64,000 bases of DNA from Rhodocyclaceae bacterium (GTDB taxonomy: Bacteria > Pseudomonadota > Gammaproteobacteria > Burkholderiales > Rhodocyclaceae). Made by a program: the position numbers and the translations under genes. The notes below the pieces were generated by a model. The model was not told the DNA's origin. It saw only the letters and a program-made list of their open reading frames with translations, and did no database searches. The DNA is taken from NCBI GenBank assembly GCA_023150275.1, contig JAKLLG010000013.1:36375-100374 (forward strand). Reading direction: 5' to 3'. Positions 59,263 to 64,000 of the stretch are shown one piece after another. Every line of letters starts with the position of its first letter. Within the stretch, counting starts at the first letter, position 1.

Positions 59263-61407
59263 ATGACTGCACGGAGGGGGGAAACCGGGCGCGAGATGCT
59301 CGCGCGCGAGGAACTGTTATGGCTTCTCGGCAGCCTCAGCGCATTCCATCGCCTGCCGTTCGACGCTTCGCTTGTCGCGCAGGAATTCCCGCCGCCCTAC
59401 ACGCTCGCCACCCTTCACGAAGCCGCCCGCAACCTCGGCCTGAAAACCGGCACCGCAGCGCTGCCAGAGGCGGATTGGCAGCCGCTCCCCCTCCCGGCCA
59501 TCGCCTTCCTGCGCGCGCAGCCCGAAGCCCCCGAGGCAGAGCGCACCCCCATCCTCATCCTCAAAGCCGACGCCGAAACGCTGCTCTACTTCCGCACAGG
59601 CAGCCAGACCCCCGAAACCCTCCCCATCGCCGAAGCCGCCGCCTGGCTGGCTCCGGAACTCATCCTCGTCGCCAAGGAGAGCAAGGCGGCAGGCGAGGAA
59701 GGCATCGCCGGCTTCGATAGCGAGAAGAAGGCATTCGGCTTCCGCTGGTTCATCCCCGAACTCCTCAAGCACAAGAGCATCTGGCGCGACATTCTCATCG
59801 CCAGCCTCGCCATCAACCTCGTTGGCCTGGTCACGCCGCTTATAACGCAGGTGGTGATCGACAAGGTCATCGTCCACCAGACCCACAGCACCCTCATCGT
59901 GCTCGGCGTCGCGCTGGTCATGTTCATGCTCTTCACCAGCGGCATGACCTGGCTGCGTCAGTACCTCGTGCTGCACACCGGTAACCGCATCGACGCCGTG
60001 CTCGGCAGCCAGGTCTTCAAGCACCTGCTGCGGCTGCCGCTGCCGTACTTCGAGCAGCGCCCCACCGGCACCCTCGTTGCCCGCCTGCAGGGGGTCGAGA
60101 CCATCCGCGAGTTCGTTTCCGGCGCCGCCGTCACGCTGATCCTCGATCTGCCCTTCCTGCTCATCTTCCTGGCAGTGATGTTCGCCTACAGCTGGCAGCT
60201 GTCGCTGATCGCCGTCGGCCTGCTCGGGGCCATCGCGCTGATCAGCTTCCTCGTCGCGCCGCTGTTCCGGGAGAAGCTCAACCAGCAGTTCATGCTTGGC
60301 GCCCGCAACCAGGCCTTCCTCACTGAGTACGTTTCGGGCATGGCCACGGTGAAATCCCTGCAGATGGAACCGGACATCGACCGCAAGTACGGCGACTACC
60401 TCGCCCAGTACCTCGCCGCCGGCTTCTCGACCAAGCAGGTCGGCAACACCTACAACGTCATCGCCAACGGGCTGGAACAGGTGATGACGCTGGCCATCCT
60501 CATCGTGGGCGCCTTGCTGGTGATGCAGAACCAGGGCTTCACCGTCGGCATGCTGGTTGCCTTCCAGATGTTCGCTGGGCGGATGAGTCAGCCGCTGCTG
60601 AGGCTGGTCGGGCTCTGGCAGGAATTCCAGCAGGCCAATATCGCGGTGAAGCGCCTGGGCGACATCCTCGACATGCCGCAGGAGCCGCATACGCTGACGC
60701 CGCACCGGGAACAGGCGGGCAAGGGAAATCTAACGATCGACAACCTTGCCTTCCGCTACAGCGAGCATCACCCCTGGCTCTACAAACAACTCGAACTCGC
60801 CTTCAAGCCCGGCCACCTCACCGTGGTCATGGGCCCGTCGGGCTGCGGCAAGAGCACACTCGCCAAGCTGATGCTCGGCTTCTACCAGCCCGTGGAAGGC
60901 CATATCGCGCTCGACGGCAAGGACATTCGCCATCTCGCCGCCAACGAACTGCGCGCCACCTTCGGCGTCGTGCCGCAGGAGACCGTGCTCTTCGCCGGCA
61001 CGCTCTACGACAACCTGGTCATGGCCCACCCGCATGCCAGCTTCGAGGATGTCATCTTCGCCTGCAAGGCGGCCGAGATTCACGAGGTGATCGAGAAGCT
61101 GCCGAACGGGTATCAGACGGAGATCGGGGAGCGGGGCACCGGGCTATCGGGTGGGCAGAAACAGCGGATTGCCATTGCCCGGGCGCTGCTCAAGCGGCCG
61201 AAGATCCTGATCTTCGATGAGGCGGTGTCCAACCTCGACCAGCAGACAGCAGAGCACTTCGCCAAGACCATCAACAAGCTCAAGGGGAAGGTGACGATGA
61301 TTTTCATCACGCATCAGATTCCAAGGGGGTTGGTGGTGGATGAGGTGTTTAGCTTTGGTGGCGATCGGAGCGCCAAGCGGATGGAGATAGTGAGCGAACG
61401 AGAATGA
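59263..61407 (+). CDS. Type I secretion ABC exporter (HlyB-like)
   Basis: A 714-residue inner-membrane exporter. Residues about 1-135 are a C39 peptidase-like domain in which the catalytic Cys-His are not seen, as in HlyB-type exporters of RTX proteins, where it only docks substrate. Membrane helices cover about 170-450 (LIASLAINLVGLVTPLITQVVI, AVTLILDLPFLLIFLAVMFAY). The ATPase has Walker A GPSGCGKST near 524, signature LSGGQKQR near 628, and Walker B ILIFDEAVSNLD near 648; the usual DEATSALD is changed to DEAVSNLD, with the catalytic E kept. A HlyD-type adaptor and TolC are not in this window. Downstream genes are its probable cargo. Confidence 0.9.
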   Translation: MTARRGETGREMLAREELLWLLGSLSAFHRLPFDASLVAQEFPPPYTLATLHEAARNLGLKTGTAALPEADWQPLPLPAIAFLRAQPEAPEAERTPILILKADAETLLYFRTGSQTPETLPIAEAAAWLAPELILVAKESKAAGEEGIAGFDSEKKAFGFRWFIPELLKHKSIWRDILIASLAINLVGLVTPLITQVVIDKVIVHQTHSTLIVLGVALVMFMLFTSGMTWLRQYLVLHTGNRIDAVLGSQVFKHLLRLPLPYFEQRPTGTLVARLQGVETIREFVSGAAVTLILDLPFLLIFLAVMFAYSWQLSLIAVGLLGAIALISFLVAPLFREKLNQQFMLGARNQAFLTEYVSGMATVKSLQMEPDIDRKYGDYLAQYLAAGFSTKQVGNTYNVIANGLEQVMTLAILIVGALLVMQNQGFTVGMLVAFQMFAGRMSQPLLRLVGLWQEFQQANIAVKRLGDILDMPQEPHTLTPHREQAGKGNLTIDNLAFRYSEHHPWLYKQLELAFKPGHLTVVMGPSGCGKSTLAKLMLGFYQPVEGHIALDGKDIRHLAANELRATFGVVPQETVLFAGTLYDNLVMAHPHASFEDVIFACKAAEIHEVIEKLPNGYQTEIGERGTGLSGGQKQRIAIARALLKRPKILIFDEAVSNLDQQTAEHFAKTINKLKGKVTMIFITHQIPRGLVVDEVFSFGGDRSAKRMEIVSERE

Positions 61408-61457
61408 GTAATTTTGAGATGGAAAGAACTTTAATGAAGCTGCCCCCATTATCGTGA
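61404..61457 (+). CDS. 17-codon frame coupled to the exporter stop
   Basis: A short frame [17 protein letters not shown] starts at an ATG overlapping the exporter stop by 4 nt and ends in a TGA that overlaps the next ATG (TGATG). No Shine-Dalgarno is needed for coupling, but the peptide has no known domain. It may be the 5' stub of a former secreted protein gene, or a coupling peptide. I do not claim it is expressed. Confidence 0.25.
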   Translation: MSNFEMERTLMKLPPLS

Positions 61458-61675
61458 TGGACCCCATTATTGATGACGGACTGTTTGGCGGCGCCGGCAA
61501 TGACGTACTCGACGGCGGCGACGGCAGCGACAGTCTGTCAGGTGCGGATGGCGACGACCAGTTGTCCGGCGGTGCCGGTAACGATGAACTGAGCGGCGGC
61601 GTGATTTGGGATCGCGAGACGATCAACGGGCGGTTCGAAAGCGACAACGATTTTGAATGGAGGATGATGGCATGA
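61457..61675 (+). pseudogene. Orphan RTX-repeat fragment
   Basis: A 72-codon frame beginning [20 protein letters not shown] and continuing in RTX nonapeptide form ([29 protein letters not shown]), the calcium-binding repeats of type I-secreted proteins. It then turns into ordinary sequence ([18 protein letters not shown]). There is no ribosome site before its ATG, and RTX proteins normally have hundreds of residues, so this looks like a remnant of a larger gene. The same frame is open upstream only to a TGA at about 61418. Its stop overlaps the next gene (ATGA at 61672-61675). Confidence 0.65.
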
Positions 61676-62787
61676 AAAAAGAAAAAAATGACTCTAATAA
61701 CATCGAAATGAGATCAACGGTCGGCGTGAAAAGATCTCCTTGTGAGCAGACTATTTACGCCATTTTTGCAATCTTACTTGTGTCTTTAGCATCGGCAGCG
61801 AATGCAGATCAACCTCTCTACACCCTAACCTCCGGAAAAGGCTGGACGATTTGCGAAACCTATCTGAAATCCCTCAACGCCACGCCAGCTAACGAAGATG
61901 TACGGATGCGCGAACTCAAGCCGAGCCGTTTGCCTGACATGCAGGAAACCGAGTGGGAAGAACGTGAAACTCTCCGGCGCCTCAAGGCGGAACACCGGGC
62001 CGTTCTGTGGGGAAATGTCTATCCGGCGCCGGAAAAAGATTTCGACCGCTGGAAGCTCCAGTGGGAGGCATGGGCCAGAGCCAACGGCAAGCCCTATCTG
62101 AAATTTTTCACTGCCACGCCAGCGCGCGAAGAGGTACCGATGTGCGACCTCAGGCTGACGCGTGTGCCGGGCATGCGGGAACCCGATTGGGAAGAACTCG
62201 ACATCGCCAAGCATCTTGAAATTGTCCACCAGATCGAATTGCTGCTGGGGGTTGGATATATCGAGCCGGCCCCGGAGAAGGATTTCAAGCGCTGGAAAGT
62301 CCAGCGGGAGGCACGGGTCCATGCCAACGGCGAGCGCCCGCGTCTGCGCCGGACGCAAATGACGCTGGTTCCTAACGGCCCGGTCGAAACGGTGCTTACC
62401 TACGACTTCGACGTACAGCTATGCGAGAAGGAGAAACACTTCGCACGGCTGGGTCTTCCCTTTAGTTCTGAACTCGGCAAATCCAACTTCTTCATCTACG
62501 ACGAGGCTAAGCAAAAAGTTGCCGGATCAAGCCTCTGGACGACGATGGCGCGAGGGGTCCTCACCCTCTTTCAGGGCAAGCCCTATTTCCTGAACCCGGG
62601 TTTCGGTTGGGACGGCGAGCGTGCATCCGGAGGGGTCAAGATTTCGCGGCTCGAAGCGGTTCATCCGAACGCTGTTGGGGGGCGTATGCACGATTTTCCA
62701 GACGACCCGCTGTACGGCTCGCATGAGCTGTGCGAAGTCCGTTTCGATTACCCATTTCCGTTGAACGTTGACCCCACCGGGAGATAA
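61672..62787 (+). CDS. Secreted protein with tandem internal repeats; candidate immunity/inhibitor of the RTX lysozyme
   Basis: A 371-residue protein. GGAGG lies 8 nt before ATG 61672; ATG 61657 has none. Residues 29-45 form a hydrophobic signal ([17 protein letters not shown], cut near ANA-DQ). After it come two about 80-residue homologous units: residues about 62-142 ([20 protein letters not shown], then [13 protein letters not shown]) and about 143-222 ([20 protein letters not shown], then [13 protein letters not shown]), the second with a three-residue insertion. The rest ([20 protein letters not shown]) looks beta-rich. No family is recognised. It lies between the exporter and an RTX lysozyme gene that begins 2 nt after its stop. 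Periplasmic location plus position suggests a lysozyme inhibitor or immunity protein, by inference. Confidence 0.6.
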   Translation: MKKEKNDSNNIEMRSTVGVKRSPCEQTIYAIFAILLVSLASAANADQPLYTLTSGKGWTICETYLKSLNATPANEDVRMRELKPSRLPDMQETEWEERETLRRLKAEHRAVLWGNVYPAPEKDFDRWKLQWEAWARANGKPYLKFFTATPAREEVPMCDLRLTRVPGMREPDWEELDIAKHLEIVHQIELLLGVGYIEPAPEKDFKRWKVQREARVHANGERPRLRRTQMTLVPNGPVETVLTYDFDVQLCEKEKHFARLGLPFSSELGKSNFFIYDEAKQKVAGSSLWTTMARGVLTLFQGKPYFLNPGFGWDGERASGGVKISRLEAVHPNAVGGRMHDFPDDPLYGSHELCEVRFDYPFPLNVDPTGR

Positions 62788-62789
62788 GC

Positions 62790-64000
62790 ATGCCGCTGAC
62801 TAATCTTCATGAATTGACCGCCGACGAGTACAACGCACGCCGCCGCGCGCTGCTTGAGCAACTGGAAGGATATGGCGAGGCACCATATTTCGATTCCGCC
62901 AATCCACCGTTGATCACGATCGGTGTCGGCTTCAACATCAATGCATTGAACACAGACGTCAGGAATCGTGTCTTCGAAGCGATGGGTTTGACTGGTGAGG
63001 AACAACTTGCAATTGATCGCGCGTGGAGAACCACGCAAATGGCGGAAATCCGTGCCATGCCCGGCGGCACGCCTGCCCAGCGGGCGGCGAGGGACCAGGC
63101 GCTGCAAACTTATCTCAACGGGGTGTTGCCCGGTCGGAATTTCTCGATGACTCCGGCGGAAATTGACGCGGCCTTCCTGCGTATCGTCGATCCGCATCAA
63201 AGGGCCATCGCACAATTGATTCCCACCCATTCGCTGGAGCAACTGGCTCTGGTGTCGCTGCGTTACAACCTCCCGGCCTTGGTCGGCAACGGCGTGCGGA
63301 CAGCCTTGGCGATGGAAGACCCCTACGAAGCCCGTGCCGAGGTCTGGTACCAGATCCGATATTCCCATGCCGATCAGTTGCATAAGCGCCGCTATGTCGA
63401 AGCTGCGGTATTCGGACTCTACGGGTCTGGCATCGCGAACGATAACCTTGATCAGGCGGGAGGTGTCTACCGGATGTATTCCCGTCATAGCCGAGCAATC
63501 ACGGGCTCTCGAGTGGATATGGTTGCCTATGAGACCACCTTCGCTCGGCAACGAACCGATGCCCAAGCAGAACTGAACGCGATACCGGCACTTGCCGGCA
63601 TACGTGTCGAGTCCCTGCGAGAGGAACTTCGACCTGCCGCAAATGCATTGATCCAGCGATATATTACCGATGCCAATATCGCAAACGCTCCTAACATTGA
63701 TCCTTTGAACATCCAGGTGGCGTATGACGCAAGTGGGGCTACCGGCGAGGATGGCACTACAAGAACCGGTTCGAATTCCGATTTGCTCATAGGACGCGAA
63801 AACGAAAACGATGTGCTCCGTGGTTTGGCGGGGCAGGATGTATTGGTTGGTCTTTCGGGAGACGACAATCTGGAGGGCGGTCTCGGCGACGACCTCCTCA
63901 TCGGCGGCACTGGCAACGACACCCTAGACGGCGGCGCTGGCACCGACACCTACGTCTTCACCGCCAACGAAGGCAAAGACACCCTCAAGGACAGCGACGG
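62790..64000 (+). CDS. T4-type lysozyme fused to RTX repeats (type I-secreted lysozyme), partial
   Basis: The frame starts at ATG 62790 with GGGAG 7 nt upstream and is open to the window end (403 codons), so the C-terminal secretion signal is missing. Residues about 20-170 look like a phage-type lysozyme (GH24): E26, D35 nine residues later and T43 in LITIGVGFNI reproduce the T4 catalytic E-x8-D pattern and the TIGxG motif, with the D-to-T loop two residues longer. From about residue 330 come calcium-binding RTX repeats (VLRGLAGQDVLVGLSGDDN, LEGGLGDDLLIGGTGNDTLD). There is no N-terminal signal peptide, as expected for type I export. The exporter lies 1.4 kb upstream. Confidence 0.82.
   Translation, partial: MPLTNLHELTADEYNARRRALLEQLEGYGEAPYFDSANPPLITIGVGFNINALNTDVRNRVFEAMGLTGEEQLAIDRAWRTTQMAEIRAMPGGTPAQRAARDQALQTYLNGVLPGRNFSMTPAEIDAAFLRIVDPHQRAIAQLIPTHSLEQLALVSLRYNLPALVGNGVRTALAMEDPYEARAEVWYQIRYSHADQLHKRRYVEAAVFGLYGSGIANDNLDQAGGVYRMYSRHSRAITGSRVDMVAYETTFARQRTDAQAELNAIPALAGIRVESLREELRPAANALIQRYITDANIANAPNIDPLNIQVAYDASGATGEDGTTRTGSNSDLLIGRENENDVLRGLAGQDVLVGLSGDDNLEGGLGDDLLIGGTGNDTLDGGAGTDTYVFTANEGKDTLKDSD

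Noticed and set aside
59036..59266. 76-codon frame between rhlE and the exporter
   Set aside because: No domain and no ribosome site; the sequence looks like promoter region.

Overview
This is a GC-rich chromosomal window (about two thirds G+C by eye) from a Gram-negative bacterium, most likely a betaproteobacterium of the Rhodocyclales type. That placement is inference: it rests on codon usage, gene content (glnE, yhdP, tldD, rhlE, glcDEF, PA0069-type radical SAM, many GGDEF/EAL proteins) and an FNR/ANR-type box. I see no rRNA, tRNA, CRISPR array or intact transposase. Most of the window is chromosomal core with short operons, many joined by 4-nt ATGA overlaps.

Layout. 1-2056 (minus): an SPFH/band-7 membrane protein, a small two-helix membrane protein and the N-terminal half of a periplasmic-sensor signalling protein cut by the window edge. 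2163-6496 (plus): a TDT/SLAC1-type anion transporter, D-aminoacyl-tRNA deacylase and a P2-type cation ATPase. 6534-7541 is a scar-like patch: a dinB start fragment, a ParDE toxin-antitoxin pair and a possible outer-membrane protein tail. 7853-10523: a CPA2 antiporter and an MFS transporter. A hairpin-like MITE of about 170 bp (10481-10653) supplies the stop codons of both convergent neighbours. 10648-17390: a PhnD-like binding protein coupled to a GGDEF-EAL-CZB protein, facing a CHASE/PAS histidine kinase. 17563-17660 is a possible small RNA. 17695-19932: a MarR regulator and two tandem hydroxyacid dehydrogenases of the tartronate-semialdehyde reductase family. 20055-23031: a PAS-GGDEF-EAL protein and a small zinc-ribbon protein.

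23032-26637: a PIN/RHH toxin-antitoxin pair, mtnA and a class II aldolase form one overlapping minus-strand operon beside a methionine-type aminotransferase; this may be a 5'-methylthioadenosine/5'-deoxyadenosine salvage route (DHAP shunt). 26642-32228 (minus): an EF-hand membrane protein, a secreted PKD-like protein and glnE. 32364-38611: yhdP, a Nit-type amidase and tldD. 38615-40175: an FNR box, a terminator, a secreted PilJ/NarX-type sensor domain protein and a lipoprotein. 40303-45825: one 1840-residue CBS-PAS-GAF-HK-REC-HPT kinase. 45829-48927: a radical SAM protein, aroG with a structured leader, and a cobalamin adenosyltransferase. 49207-53767: a GntR-type regulator with a consensus operator followed by glycolate oxidase glcDEF. 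The glyoxylate product could feed the tartronate-semialdehyde branch whose reductases lie about 30 kb upstream. 53778-58988: HDOD protein, acyl-CoA synthetase, small protein, PP2C phosphatase and RhlE helicase.

The last 5 kb (59263-64000) is a type I secretion locus of lower GC in places: a HlyB-like ABC exporter, short RTX remnants, a signal-peptide protein with an internal tandem duplication, and directly downstream a protein with an N-terminal T4-type lysozyme domain and C-terminal RTX calcium-binding repeats, cut by the window end. I read this as a candidate type I-secreted antibacterial lysozyme with a periplasmic immunity or inhibitor protein. It is the most interesting system here.
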